Shown: positions 24,773 to 34,232, counted from the first letter of the stretch. The stretch: 64,000 nucleotides of DNA from Hamadaea tsunoensis DSM 44101 (GCF_000428945.1 NZ_AUAX01000036.1:29095-93094); one strand, 5' to 3'. Translations and numbers: made by a program. The notes: generated from the sequence alone by a model not told the origin.

Positions 24773-26302
24773 ATGACAGAGCCCGTGATCGCGGCGCGCG
24801 ACGTGGTCAAGAGGTTCCCCGGCGTCCTCGCGCTGGACCGGGTGAGCCTCTCGCTCGCGCCCGGCGAGGTGCACGCGCTGGTCGGCGAGAACGGCGCCGG
24901 CAAGTCCACCCTGATCAAGATCCTCACCGGCGTCTACCAGGCGGACGCGGGCGAGATCGCGTACGCGGGGCAGCCGGTGACCTTCGCCCGGCCGCTGGAC
25001 GCCCAGACCGCCGGGATCAGCACGATCTACCAGGAGGTCAACCTCATCCCGCTGATGAGCGTGGCCCGCAACCTCTTCCTCGGCCGGGAACCGCGTACGC
25101 GGATAGGCCTCATCGACACCGGCCGGATGAACCGCGAGGCGGCCGAGGCGCTCGCCCGGTTCAACATCGACGCCGACGTGACCCGGCCGCTGCGGACGAT
25201 CGGCCTGGGCGCGCAGCAGATGGTGGCCCTGAGCCGTGCGGTCGCGACCGACGCGAAGGTGCTCATCATGGACGAGCCGACCTCGTCCCTGGAGCCGCGC
25301 GAGGTCGAGACCCTCTTCCGGGTGGTACGCGAGCTCAGCGCGCGCGGCATCGCCATCCTCTACGTGAGCCACCGCCTCGACGAGCTGTACCAGTTGTGCA
25401 GCAACGTGACCGTGCTGCGCGACGGCCGCGTCGTCCACACCGGACGGATCGCGGACCTCGACCGGCTGACCCTGATCTCGCACATGCTGGGCCGCGACCT
25501 CGCCCAGGTACGCCGAGAGGGCGTCACCGGCTTCACCGGCCACGGCGACGCGGCCGCGACGGAGCCGGTCCTCGTGGCCGACGGCCTGACCAAGCGCCAC
25601 GTCCTGCACGGCATCTCGTTCGACGTGAAGCCGGGCGAGGTCGTCGGCCTCGGCGGGCTGCTCGGCGCCGGCCGGTCGGAGACGGCCAAGGCGGTCGTCG
25701 GCGCGCTGCCGGTGGACTCCGGCGCCGTGACGATCGCGGGGAAGCGGTTGCGCCGCAACTCCCCGAAGAAGGCGATCCGGGCCGGTGTCGCGATGCTGCC
25801 GGAGGACCGCAAGGCCGAGGGCATCATTCCCGGCCTGTCCGTCCGCGAGAACATCGTCCTCGCCGCGCTGCCCCGGCTGACGACGGCCGGCGTGGTGAGC
25901 CGGGCCAGGCAGGACCGGATCGTCGAGACCTTCATGAAGCGCTTGCGTATCAAGGCTTCCAGCCCCGAGCAGCGCGTCTCCGAGCTGTCCGGCGGCAACC
26001 AGCAGAAGGTGCTGCTGGCCCGCTGGCTGTGCCTGCACCCGAAACTGCTGCTGCTCGACGAGCCGACCCGCGGCATCGACGTCGGCGCCAAGGCCGAGGT
26101 GCAGGCGCTCGTCGACGAACTGGCCGGTGAGGGCCTGGCCGTCGTGCTGATCTCCTCCGACCTGGAGGAGCTTGTCGAGGGGGCGGACCGCGTGGTCGTC
26201 TTGCGGGCGGGCGCTGTCGTCGGCGAACTGGCCGGCGACGACGTCTCGGAACACGCGATCATGGCGACCCTGGCCGCCCACGAAGGAGAGCCCGATGAGT
26301 GA
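24773..26302 (+). CDS. Sugar ABC transporter ATP-binding protein, tandem NBDs (YtfR/RbsA-like)
   Basis: 509 residues with two ABC domains. Domain 1: GENGAGKST, a degenerate signature (LGAQQMVALSRAVA) and VLIMDEPTSSLEPRE. Domain 2: GLLGAGRSE (an altered Walker A, as is usual in RbsA), SGGNQQKVLLARWL and LLLLDEPTRGIDVGAK. AGGAGA precedes the ATG. Energises the two permeases that follow; its end overlaps the first permease by eight bases. Confidence 0.93.
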   Translation: MTEPVIAARDVVKRFPGVLALDRVSLSLAPGEVHALVGENGAGKSTLIKILTGVYQADAGEIAYAGQPVTFARPLDAQTAGISTIYQEVNLIPLMSVARNLFLGREPRTRIGLIDTGRMNREAAEALARFNIDADVTRPLRTIGLGAQQMVALSRAVATDAKVLIMDEPTSSLEPREVETLFRVVRELSARGIAILYVSHRLDELYQLCSNVTVLRDGRVVHTGRIADLDRLTLISHMLGRDLAQVRREGVTGFTGHGDAAATEPVLVADGLTKRHVLHGISFDVKPGEVVGLGGLLGAGRSETAKAVVGALPVDSGAVTIAGKRLRRNSPKKAIRAGVAMLPEDRKAEGIIPGLSVRENIVLAALPRLTTAGVVSRARQDRIVETFMKRLRIKASSPEQRVSELSGGNQQKVLLARWLCLHPKLLLLDEPTRGIDVGAKAEVQALVDELAGEGLAVVLISSDLEELVEGADRVVVLRAGAVVGELAGDDVSEHAIMATLAAHEGEPDE

Positions 26303-27257
26303 GCTCGCGGCCCGGCCCGGCTGGGACAGGCGGCAACTCGCGCGATACGTCCAGAACTACGGCGTGTACGCCGCGGTCGTCGTGCTGCTCGCGTACAACG
26401 CCTTGTTCACGCGTAACTTCGTCGACATGGGCAACATGCGTACGCAGCTTGTCCAGGTTGCCCCGGTCATCATCGTCGCTCTGGGGATGGCGCTGGTCAT
26501 CGGCACCGAGGGCGTCGACCTGTCGGTGGGCTCGGTCATGGCGCTCGCCGCGGCCGTCATCCCGCTCTATCTCGGCTTCGGACTCTGGCCGGCGATCATC
26601 ATGTCGCTGCTCATCGGGCTCGCCGCCGGGCTGGTCAACGGAACACTCGTCGCCGTGGTGGGCCTGCAGCCCATCGTCGCGACGCTGGCGCTGCTGGTGG
26701 CCGGGCGCGGCATCGCCCTGGTCATCGCGGGCGGCCAGCTGAAGCAGGTGCACAACGCCGACCTGATCGCGCTGGGCACGAACGACGTCGCCGGGCTGCC
26801 CGTCGTGGTCTGGATCGCCGCCGTCCTGGCCCTGCTGACCGGCCTGCTCGTCCGGCGGACGACCTACGGGCGGCAACTGGTCGCGATCGGCGGCAACCGC
26901 GCGGCGGCCGGACTCGCCGGCCTGCCCGTACGCCGGGTGCTCATCGTGACCTACGTGCTGTGCGGGGTGCTGGCCGGGCTGGCCGGCGTCCTCGCGACGG
27001 CGCGGCTGCGGGCCAGCGACCCGTCGGCGATCGGCAACCTGATGGAGCTGTCGGCCATCACCGCGGTCGTCGTCGGCGGCACCCCCCTGTCCGGCGGCAA
27101 GGTACGCGTCCTCGGCACGGTCGCCGGCGCGCTCGTCATGCAGCTTGTCCGGGCCACCCTGATCAAGCACGACCTGCCCGACTCGACGGCCCAGATGGTG
27201 CAGGCGGTCATCATCCTGGTCGCCGTCTACGTCGCGCGCGAACGGAGGACCCGATGA
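26295..27257 (+). CDS. Sugar ABC permease 1 (YtfT-like)
   Basis: 320 residues, eight to ten membrane helices, BPD_transp_2 family. Markers: VALGMALVIGTEGVDLSVGS near residue 65, LAAGLVNGTLVAVVGLQPIV and GGTPLSGGKVRVLGTVAGAL. The VAGRGIALVIAGGQ segment parallels YtfT. AAGGAGAG precedes ATG 26295. The coupled ATGA overlap (27254-27257) leads to permease 2. Confidence 0.92.
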   Translation: MSELAARPGWDRRQLARYVQNYGVYAAVVVLLAYNALFTRNFVDMGNMRTQLVQVAPVIIVALGMALVIGTEGVDLSVGSVMALAAAVIPLYLGFGLWPAIIMSLLIGLAAGLVNGTLVAVVGLQPIVATLALLVAGRGIALVIAGGQLKQVHNADLIALGTNDVAGLPVVVWIAAVLALLTGLLVRRTTYGRQLVAIGGNRAAAGLAGLPVRRVLIVTYVLCGVLAGLAGVLATARLRASDPSAIGNLMELSAITAVVVGGTPLSGGKVRVLGTVAGALVMQLVRATLIKHDLPDSTAQMVQAVIILVAVYVARERRTR

Positions 27258-28264
27258 GCGAACTGACCGTTCCGGGCGCGGCTCCCGGCGTACCGGTGAA
27301 AAGAGAACTGAACAGCGAGCGGTTCGCGGGCCTCGCGCAGCGGCACGGCGCGCTCGCGGTGCTGGCGGTGGTGGTGATCGCGGCCTCGCTGATCTGGCCG
27401 ACGTTCTCGAACGGCGACAATCTCGCGGGCATCGCGGTGCACTCGTTCTACCCGGTCATCATCGCGCTGGGCATGACGTTCGTGATCGTGAGCGGCGGCA
27501 TCGACCTGTCGGTGGGCTCGGTCTTCGCGCTCGGCGGCGTGCTCGCCGCCTACGCCAGCCAGTGGGGACCGGTGGCCGCGATCGGACTGCCGCTCGCCGT
27601 CTGCGCGGTGTTCGGGCTGGTCCAGGGCACGATCATCGCGAAGACCGGCATGGCGCCGTTCATCGTCACGCTCGCCGGCCTGCTCGGCGCCCGCGGCCTG
27701 CTGCTCGCCGTCACCACCGAGGGCTCGAAGACCTACCTCTTCCCGGCCGGCGACGGCTTCGTGCGGCTCGCGCAGGGCAAGCTCTTCGGAATCTCCTACC
27801 CGGTGTACGCGGCGGTGCTGCTCGCGGTGCTCGCGGCGGTCCTGCTCCAGCGCACCAAGTACGGCCAGGCGCTCTTCGCGGTGGGCGGCAACGAGGACGC
27901 CGCCGCCCTGATGGGCCTGCCGGTCGCGCGCATCAAGATCCTCACGTATACGCTCTGCGGCCTGCTCGCGGGCCTCGCCGGCGTGCTCAACGCGGCCTGG
28001 ACGGGCAGCGGTGTGACCATCATCGGGGTGGGGGACGAGCTGAACGCGATCGCGGCGGTCGTCATCGGCGGCACGCTGCTCGTCGGCGGGGCCGGGGGGA
28101 TCAGCGGCACGGTCTGCGGCGTTCTCCTGCTCGGTGTCATCCAGAACGTGATCAACCAGATCGGCTCGCTGACCTCGTCGGTGCAGTCGGTCGTCAGCGG
28201 CGCGTTCCTCGTCGTCGTGGTGGTCGCGCAGACGTATCTCAGCAAGGCTCGGCGGTTGCGATGA
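27254..28264 (+). CDS. Sugar ABC permease 2 (YjfF-like)
   Basis: 336 residues, BPD_transp_2 family. IALGMTFVIVSGGIDLSVGS, TGMAPFIVTLAGLLGARGLL and GGTLLVGGAGGISGTVCGVL match the second permease of the Ytf/Yjf system. That system, unlike ribose or xylose importers, uses two different permease genes. The extended hydrophilic N-terminus (about 30 residues) is cytoplasmic. Last transport gene; the LacI gene starts 19 bp on. Confidence 0.92.
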   Translation: MSELTVPGAAPGVPVKRELNSERFAGLAQRHGALAVLAVVVIAASLIWPTFSNGDNLAGIAVHSFYPVIIALGMTFVIVSGGIDLSVGSVFALGGVLAAYASQWGPVAAIGLPLAVCAVFGLVQGTIIAKTGMAPFIVTLAGLLGARGLLLAVTTEGSKTYLFPAGDGFVRLAQGKLFGISYPVYAAVLLAVLAAVLLQRTKYGQALFAVGGNEDAAALMGLPVARIKILTYTLCGLLAGLAGVLNAAWTGSGVTIIGVGDELNAIAAVVIGGTLLVGGAGGISGTVCGVLLLGVIQNVINQIGSLTSSVQSVVSGAFLVVVVVAQTYLSKARRLR

Positions 28265-28283
28265 AGATGGGGGTTACCGTTCG

Positions 28284-29300
28284 GTGGGCGTGAGTCTGAA
28301 GGACATCGCCAAGCACGCCGGAGTGTCGCTGGCCACGGTGTCCAATGTGGTCAACGGCTACCGCCCGGTCGGCGAGGCCACGCGGGAACGCGTACAGCAG
28401 GCGATCGACGAGCTGGGGTACACGCCCAACCTCAGCGCGCGGCACCTGCGCCGGGGGCGTACCGGGGTGATCGCCCTGGCCATCCCGGAGCTGAACAACC
28501 CCTACTTCGCGGAGCTGGCGGGGTTCGCCATCCGCGAGGCGCGCAACCTCGGCTACACCCTGCTCATCGACTACACCGACGGCGACCGGGACACCGAGCT
28601 GACCCTCGCCGAGGGGTTCCGCGAGCAGATCATCGACGGCATCATCCTCAGCCCGGTGCAGATCACCCGCGGCGACATCCTCGGCCGCAGCAGCGACCTG
28701 CCGCTGGTGCTCATCGGCGAGAGCGTCTTCGACGTGCCGCACGACCACATCGCGATCGACAACCTCGCCGCGAGCCACGCCGCCGTGCAGCACCTCGTGT
28801 CGCTCGACCGGCGCCGGATCGCGTTCGTCGGCGCGCACGAGGACGTCAACCGGCAGCCGGCCCACCTGCGCCTGTCGGGGTACCGGGAAGCGCTGGCCAC
28901 GGCCGGCCTGCCCGTCGACCCGTCGCTCGTCGCCACCGCCACCCAGTTCGGCCGGGCCGACGGTCTCACCGCCATGCGTACGCTGCTGGCGCTGCCCGAA
29001 CCGCCGGACGCGGTGTTCGCGTACAACGACCTCATCGCGATCGGGGCGATGCGCGCGATCACCGAGGCGGGCCTGCGCATCCCGGAGGACGTGGCCGTGA
29101 TCGGCTTCGACGACGTCGAGGAGGGCCGGTTCAGCAACCCGACGCTCACCACGATCGCCCCGGACAAGGAGCACATCGGCCGCCTCGCCGTACGCTCGCT
29201 GGTCGACCGGGTCGAAGGCAAGGCGGTGGACGCCCCGCGGGACGTGGCTTCGCCGTTCCGGCTCGTGACACGGGAAAGCACGCTGGGCCGCCGCCGATGA
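28284..29300 (+). CDS. LacI-family transcriptional regulator of the furanose locus
   Basis: 338 residues from GTG 28284 (GTG 28290 possible). N-terminal helix-turn-helix and hinge: [40 protein letters not shown] and [17 protein letters not shown]. Effector domain of the sugar-binding type: [48 protein letters not shown] and [20 protein letters not shown]. It probably binds TATAACGTTATA at 23465 and releases it on sugar binding. Co-transcribed with the importer, giving feedback control. Confidence 0.93.
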   Translation: MGVSLKDIAKHAGVSLATVSNVVNGYRPVGEATRERVQQAIDELGYTPNLSARHLRRGRTGVIALAIPELNNPYFAELAGFAIREARNLGYTLLIDYTDGDRDTELTLAEGFREQIIDGIILSPVQITRGDILGRSSDLPLVLIGESVFDVPHDHIAIDNLAASHAAVQHLVSLDRRRIAFVGAHEDVNRQPAHLRLSGYREALATAGLPVDPSLVATATQFGRADGLTAMRTLLALPEPPDAVFAYNDLIAIGAMRAITEAGLRIPEDVAVIGFDDVEEGRFSNPTLTTIAPDKEHIGRLAVRSLVDRVEGKAVDAPRDVASPFRLVTRESTLGRRR

Positions 29301-29316
29301 TCGGGCAGGTACCGAC

Positions 29317-29946
29317 TCACATCTGTGTACCGGTGAGATCCGCGGTGAAGGCGACGAATCCGTCGACGGCATCGGCTAGTCCGATGGCCATCATTGTCAC
29401 TAACTGATCGGCAACGGCGAACTGGAAACAGATTACGAGACCGCCGAAGACAAGCGCGGCTGCCTTCAACCAGAAGATCGCAGGGGCTGAGCGGCGTCGG
29501 CTGCTCAGCGCCTGCATCCACGGCCGCACCCAACCGGGAAAGTCACCCGGTCGTCGACTCATGGCGAGGGCCAAGAGCAAGAGCGCGATGAGCGTGCCAA
29601 GACTGGTCCGTAGATCGAGGACCGTCCCGCCGATGGCTTGGAACATCTTCGCGGCCTCTGACGGGCGGTAGGCGATGAAGAAGACGGAGAAACTGATGCC
29701 GAAGCACATCAGGAGGATTCTGCGAGGCGAGGGAGCTGAAGCTTGCCAAGCTGACGGCGGCATCGGCGAACGTGGGACCGTGGCGGCCGGTTGATCGGTC
29801 ACCCCGCTCGGGAGCGACGGGGATGACCGCGAGAGGTGCCGTGTCCGGATCGTCTCCCACCCCTTGGGGAGAAAGAACATGGCTATCTGCGCGATAGCGG
29901 CCAACCCGGCCAGCACGGCGGCGAGTACGCCAAAGATGTGCTTCAC
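29317..29946 (-). CDS. Membrane protein of unknown function (atypical composition)
   Basis: 209 residues, starting [20 protein letters not shown]. Four hydrophobic segments: about 3-26, 76-93, 112-130 and 157-190, with a Ser/Pro-rich loop ([20 protein letters not shown]) after the first. Third-position GC is visibly lower than in neighbours and rare codons (ATA, AGA, TTA-type) occur, suggesting recent acquisition. No family recognised. Convergent with the LacI gene (16-bp gap), so it is not part of the sugar operon. Confidence 0.7.
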   Translation of the reverse strand: MKHIFGVLAAVLAGLAAIAQIAMFFLPKGWETIRTRHLSRSSPSLPSGVTDQPAATVPRSPMPPSAWQASAPSPRRILLMCFGISFSVFFIAYRPSEAAKMFQAIGGTVLDLRTSLGTLIALLLLALAMSRRPGDFPGWVRPWMQALSSRRRSAPAIFWLKAAALVFGGLVICFQFAVADQLVTMMAIGLADAVDGFVAFTADLTGTQM

Positions 29947-30042
29947 GCAACGATGCTAAGAAGTTGCGGATCGGTTCCACATTGAACGACCGGTGGACAC
30001 GGCGACTCGATCAGCGGCCGGCTGGCGCCTAACGTCTCCGAC

Positions 30043-31230
30043 TCACTCTGGTGCGGGGACGATCTCGGCGGTGCGGACGTGGCCGAACTTCGGGGTCACT
30101 TCGAGCCGTAGCCACATGTCCTTGCGCAGCCTGTCGTGCAGTTGCTGGTCGACGTTGTAGAGGATGGCCTTCGGGCCGCCCTCGTCGACGGCCACGCGAT
30201 AACTCGCCGAGTCGTCGGACTCGCTGGACTCGATGCGCACCACCGGCCCGGCGAGGACGCGTACGGGGTGGGTCAGGTCGTAGAGCCCCTGGTAGACGAT
30301 CCTGGTGACGAAGCCGCCGACCACGAGCCAGATCGCCCACCCCGCCAGCGTCGCCGGGTACGCCCACAGCGCATGCGCCTGCCCGTCGAGCAGATCCGCG
30401 CTGATGAGGCCGAGGGTCAGGAGCCACCCTCCGAAGAAGACGATCGCGCCCGGCAGCGACCAGAGTGCGACGCCCGGACTCGAACCGAACATGATCCCGC
30501 GCCCCTCGGACACCTCGACCCGATGCCAGGTGCCGCCCCGGTTCGACCAGGCCGGCGTCCTGCTCCCGGCCGACTCCGTGAACGGGGCGGGGGCAAGACC
30601 CGGCACGGCGACCCCGGCCGCGACCGCGTACGCGAGCCGCCGGTCACCGGGAACGATCCGCGCCTGGGCGGGCCTTTCCAGTCGCCGGGCCGTCGCGGCC
30701 ACCTCTACTCCCCGGCCCCGGGGGACGAGCCGCTTCATCCGCGTCAACGGCTGCGCGGTCCCGAGCGTCACCAGGATCAACAGCGAGATCACGCCGGGAT
30801 GGCCGATCCGCCACAGGTAGAGGAACACGGCCGCCCAGAAGCCGAGGAACAGTAGCCAGACGAGCGCCCTGACGCCGCCGGTGATCCGGGGCGCGACGAG
30901 CCCGCGCTGCCGACCCTCGGCGTGGACGAGCTCGACCAGCCGCTCACGCCACGCCTTCGCCTGCCGGTCCGACCCGAGATCGATCCCGTCGATCGGAGCG
31001 GGCCCGGAGCCGGCCCGGTCGCGGGCGGTCACGGTGTCGAAGACATGCCGCTCGACCGGGCTGAGATCGGCCGGATGCGCCGCCGGCGGGCTGACGGTCC
31101 CCACGCGTTCGTCCACAATGATCTTCCCGCGGGCGGCGAGATCGAGCATCGTCGCGTACGCCGCCGCGACCACCAGACGTCGCGGCGGCTGCGTCAACAG
31201 CGCCACGACGGCGGGACTCTCATCGATCAC
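30043..31230 (-). CDS. DUF2207-like membrane protein
   Basis: About 395 residues if GTG 31230 (VIDESPAVVALLTQPPRRLV) is the start; a TTG at 31275 would extend it into sequence resembling a P2 repeat end (AAGATCAAATTTATG), which I consider non-coding. PAVVALLT...MLDLAARGKIIVDE is a DUF2207-type winged segment. Two helix pairs (about 120-160 and 265-320) and a C-terminal soluble domain (VAVDEGGPKAILYNV ... WLRLEVTPKFGHVRTAEIVP) follow. Function unknown. It lacks the large extracellular N-terminal domain of full DUF2207 proteins. Confidence 0.75.
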   Translation of the reverse strand: MIDESPAVVALLTQPPRRLVVAAAYATMLDLAARGKIIVDERVGTVSPPAAHPADLSPVERHVFDTVTARDRAGSGPAPIDGIDLGSDRQAKAWRERLVELVHAEGRQRGLVAPRITGGVRALVWLLFLGFWAAVFLYLWRIGHPGVISLLILVTLGTAQPLTRMKRLVPRGRGVEVAATARRLERPAQARIVPGDRRLAYAVAAGVAVPGLAPAPFTESAGSRTPAWSNRGGTWHRVEVSEGRGIMFGSSPGVALWSLPGAIVFFGGWLLTLGLISADLLDGQAHALWAYPATLAGWAIWLVVGGFVTRIVYQGLYDLTHPVRVLAGPVVRIESSESDDSASYRVAVDEGGPKAILYNVDQQLHDRLRKDMWLRLEVTPKFGHVRTAEIVPAPE

Positions 31231-31511
31231 GATCGCAGAGTAGCTGTGCGCTTCCACCCGGAAAATCAAGATCAAATTTATGGCCCTCCGTCTGCATGTG
31301 TGGGTATGTCCCTTCGGTGATCGTGTGGGTCAGGATCGCGGCGAGCGATGCCGGCCTGGTCGTTGGCCGGGTCCTGATGCGGGGGGAGCGATCCATCGCG
31401 TCGGATCATCGCAGGTGGCCTGGACCGGGCCTGGGCTTTGTCGCGGCTGTCCGGTATGGAGGCTGTCCGACGCGTCCGGGGTGGCTCTCTCATGGGTCGG
31501 GGCGTCGCTGG

Positions 31512-31619
31512 GCCTCGATCCAGTACCCGGATGCTGTAGTAGTGGATCTCTGTGGCGTGATCAAGTTCCCTGGAGCTGCGGATTCGGCCTGTTTTCTGCA
31601 GGATTTGGGAACTTGATCA
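31512..31619. repeat. P5 repeat, copy 2
   Basis: CTCGATCCAGTACCCGGATG ... palindrome 31558-31619 (TGATCAAGTTCCCTGGAGCT to GGGAACTTGATCA). A CTTTGTCGCGGCTGTCC terminal-repeat-like word precedes it at 31438. The stretch 31231-31437 shows no gene I can support. Confidence 0.88.
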
Positions 31620-31651
31620 TGCCTTCACGTCTGATGGGGCGATCACTGTCC

Positions 31652-31812
31652 CGAGTGATCATTTACCGCCATTACGGCGGGACGCGGCAGATAGCCTTGA
31701 TCAAGTACCGTCTATTCGGCAAAGGAGGGCCCGCCCGCCGTAATGACGGTATTTGATCAAGGAAATCGGCGTCGCGATGCCGTTATAGCGGTACTTGATC
31801 AAGGTGATCGTG
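31652..31812. repeat. P7 repeat, copy 2
   Basis: GTGATCATTTACCGCCATTA, inner arms CCTTGATCAAGTACCG (31695-31710) and CGGTATTTGATCAAGG (31747-31762), then AGCGGTACTTGATCAAGG. It follows P5 by 32 bp, as in the 5.8 kb cluster. Confidence 0.88.
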
Positions 31813-31870
31813 TCGCGGGTGGGGACGAAGTTGTCGGCCCCGACGGATCACCCACACAGGCAACCGGAGA

Positions 31871-31985
31871 GCCAAATTTATGTCCCGGGTTCGTCGATCT
31901 CACCTCCGCTCCTCGCGCGGGAGACCGTTCTGGCCCTGGGGGCCTCCACTGTCAGGTGAGTGGGGCGAAGCATCCTTCACCGCGC
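31871..31985 (+). repeat. P2 repeat, copy D
   Basis: AAATTTATGTCCCGGGTTCG then TCGATCTCACCTCCGCTCC, ending AGTGGGGCGAAGCATCC. It is the left border of the second composite block, followed 30 bp later by the T-bounded P4 unit. Confidence 0.88.
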
Positions 31986-32014
31986 TTCGCTCACCGCTTC
32001 ATCCCTTACCCCGG

Positions 32015-32495
32015 CCTTTGTCGCGACTGTCCGATATGGGTGTCCGGCGGTAGGCGGTGGTGGCCGGTGGGGTTGATCGTTTACGGGTGGGGTGTGAAAA
32101 CGGGCGTCGATTGCATGATCGATTACGGTTCTGGTGCGCTGTGACCGGCCCTGGGTACACCTGGACCGTAATTGATCATGTAGGCCAGGGCCGAAAGTGC
32201 ACCTCGGCCGTAAACGATCAAGAAATCGGTGATCGTGGTTCACCTGGCGGAAGATCGATTCCGCATCACGGGCTATAGCCGATGACGGGCCGGCATTGGG
32301 GTGATCCACAGCGGCCGGGATGTAATACGCGGCCCTCGCTCAAGATCCAAAGCGGGCCAGACGCGGCATGCCGGCATCGGCTACATCCCAGCCGCAATGG
32401 ATCGAGAGAGCAGGCCTAAAACTACATTCCAGCCGCAAACGATCACCGGCCGTCCGGCCCGCCCACCCCTCCATATCGGACGGTCGCGACAAAGG
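32015..32495. repeat. T-bounded P4 composite element, copy 2 (481 bp)
   Basis: Terminal inverted repeats of 25 bp differ at one position: CCTTTGTCGCGACTGTCCGA (32015-32034) continuing TATGG, and its complement ending 32495. Inside, in order: P4 palindrome (about 32074-32220), GAAATCGGTGATCG ... GCGGAAGATCGATTCCGCA-type module, GTGATCCACAGCGGCCGGGA, ACATCCCAGCCGCAATGGAT and ACATTCCAGCCGCAAACGAT. No coding frame of quality. The copy at 49915-50382 has the same order. Confidence 0.9.
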
Positions 32496-32568
32496 CCAAG
32501 CGAGCCGACCCGAAACGGCGACCTCGACCGCCAAGAGGCGTGGCGGCGCTCTCCGAGGCCTTCGACGG

Positions 32569-32820
32569 TTTTGCGCGAATGTCCAGCCTTGGCTGCATGT
32601 GTGGGCGATCCGTCGCGCTGGCGATCGCTTCACTCGGCCGTGATCGTGTCGCGCGTACATGTCGAAGGTGATCGCCAGGCCGTGATCGTGTCGCGCATAT
32701 ATGTTGCTGTGAGCGCATTTCGACATATACGAGTTACATGATCAAGGCCGACGCGCGACATTTGCGCAAGATCGCCGGACGGCCTCGCGCACAAGTCGGA
32801 CAGTCGCGACAAAGGCCAAG
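32569..32820. repeat. P3 palindrome split by an inserted P6 element
   Basis: The left P3 half TTTTGCGCGAATGTCC (32569-32584) and right half GACATTTGCGCAAGATC (32757-32773) are separated by about 170 bp holding P6 copy 2 (32640-32746). An inverted T end (CGGACAGTCGCGACAAAGG, 32797-32815) follows. Intact P3 copies have a 36-bp centre, so the P6 material looks inserted. Confidence 0.8.
32640..32746. repeat. P6 palindromic repeat, copy 2
   Basis: GTGATCGTGTCGCGCGTACA ... GTGATCGTGTCGCGCATATA ... CGACATATACGAGTTACATG, ending ATCAAGG. Same order as the copy at 5383. Confidence 0.87.
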
Positions 32821-32872
32821 GGCAGAGGTGAACCAGGAGGAGGGGTGAATCCCGAACCCGCGACCAAAGCCG

Positions 32873-33676
32873 TCAAGCGGTCTTGATGTTGAAGCGGTCT
32901 TGTTCCCGGCGCGGGGTTCGGTTGCGGAAGGGGAGCGCCACCACCGCGCCGAGTACGAAGCCGATGACGTGGGCCAGGTACGCGACCTCGCCTCCCTCGG
33001 CGACCGCGAGTCCGGACGAGTAGACCCACTGCAGGATGAACCACATGCCGAGGACGAGCCAGGCCGGCAGTCGCAACGGGATGAAGAAGAGGATCGGCAC
33101 GAGGCTCCACACGCGAACCTTCGGATACAGCACGAGGTACGCCCCGAGCACTCCGGAGATGGCCCCCGACGCCCCGACGAGCGGCTCGACGCTGCCGGCG
33201 TTGGCGAGCGCGAAGCCGTACGCGGCCGCGTACCCGGTGACGAGGTAGAAGAGCAGGTAGCCGAGGTGGCCGAGGCGGTCCTCGATGTTGTTGCCGAAGA
33301 CCCAGAGGAACAGCATGTTGCCGAGCAGGTGCAGCCAGCCGCCGTGCAGGAACATCGCGATGAGGACCGACAGCGCCGGGATCTTGGTGTAGCCGGCCGG
33401 GCCGATGAGGCAGGCGGTGCCGTCGGGGGTGACGCCGCCAGTGGCGACCAGGGGCAGCTGGTGATTGGTGACGAGTTCGTGCGGGATGACGGCGAAGTGC
33501 TGGAAGAACGCCGCCTGCCGGCAGATGTCCGCGACGCTCTCCTGACCGGCGCCCACCTGGGTGAACAGCGGGGTCAGCAGGAGAAAGACCACATTGGTGC
33601 CGATCAGCGTGTACGTCACCCACGGGCGGCGGCGTACCGGGTTGACGTCATAGATCGGAATCACCACGCGCATCAC
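32873..33676 (-). CDS. Rhomboid-family intramembrane serine protease
   Basis: 267 residues. Cleaves membrane-anchored proteins within the bilayer. Catalytic Ser170 in GASGAI, catalytic His236 in AYLAHVIGF and oxyanion Asn120 in HLLGNMLFLW, with six core helices. A roughly 50-residue lumenal insert follows helix 1 (about 47-96) and holds two Cys. It starts MMRVVIPIYDVNPVRRRPWV. Its 3' end borders the repeat block at 31.9-32.87 kb. Substrate unknown. Confidence 0.93.
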   Translation of the reverse strand: MMRVVIPIYDVNPVRRRPWVTYTLIGTNVVFLLLTPLFTQVGAGQESVADICRQAAFFQHFAVIPHELVTNHQLPLVATGGVTPDGTACLIGPAGYTKIPALSVLIAMFLHGGWLHLLGNMLFLWVFGNNIEDRLGHLGYLLFYLVTGYAAAYGFALANAGSVEPLVGASGAISGVLGAYLVLYPKVRVWSLVPILFFIPLRLPAWLVLGMWFILQWVYSSGLAVAEGGEVAYLAHVIGFVLGAVVALPFRNRTPRREQDRFNIKTA

Positions 33677-33812
33677 TCTGCCTCATCGCCACGATTCCGG
33701 CATCCCCCGCGAGGGCGGCGGATCCCGCGAACGCGGCGCGCCCGACCAGAGATCTTGGTAGGCTCCGAGATCGGCACGTTTTCGCAGTTCAGAGGCGGGT
33801 AACCTGATCTGC

Positions 33813-34232
33813 ATGACACATGGCAGACCGGGTGCCGGGGTGTTGGTCGTGACGACCGAGAGCATCCCCGGTCATCGGATCATCAATGTGATCGGCGAAG
33901 TCGTCGGGGTGTCACCGCACTCCAGCGTCGGCTTCCGGGAGGGCCTCAAGTCGCTGCGTACCGGTGCCAGCGCCCCGGCCGAAGTCAAGATCAAGATCAT
34001 GTACCAGAGCCGGCGGGACGCGGTCGAGGACCTGATGCGCCGTGCCTTCGAGATGGGCGCGAACGCCATCATCGGCATGCGGTTCGATCACCGTCTGGTC
34101 AGCGAGACGTGGAACGAGGTCTGCGCGTACGGGACGGCGGTCTGGGCGGTGCCCTCGGCGGCCGGGCGCGTCAGCGGTGGTGTCGTCGCTGTGAGCGCTG
34201 CTGCGTCGGGCCGTGCGCTGCAGCCAGGCTGA
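33813..34232 (+). CDS. YbjQ/UPF0145 family protein
   Basis: 139 residues. Family core: VLVVTTESIPGHRIINVIGE, VVGVSPHSS, RRDAVEDLMRRAFEMGANAI and IGMRFDHRLV, a small alpha/beta pentamer-forming fold (DUF74), sometimes called heavy-metal-binding. The C-terminal roughly 20 residues after AVWAVP are low-complexity and overlap the convergent GH15 gene by 62 bp; the core ends before the overlap. Confidence 0.9.
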   Translation: MTHGRPGAGVLVVTTESIPGHRIINVIGEVVGVSPHSSVGFREGLKSLRTGASAPAEVKIKIMYQSRRDAVEDLMRRAFEMGANAIIGMRFDHRLVSETWNEVCAYGTAVWAVPSAAGRVSGGVVAVSAAASGRALQPG

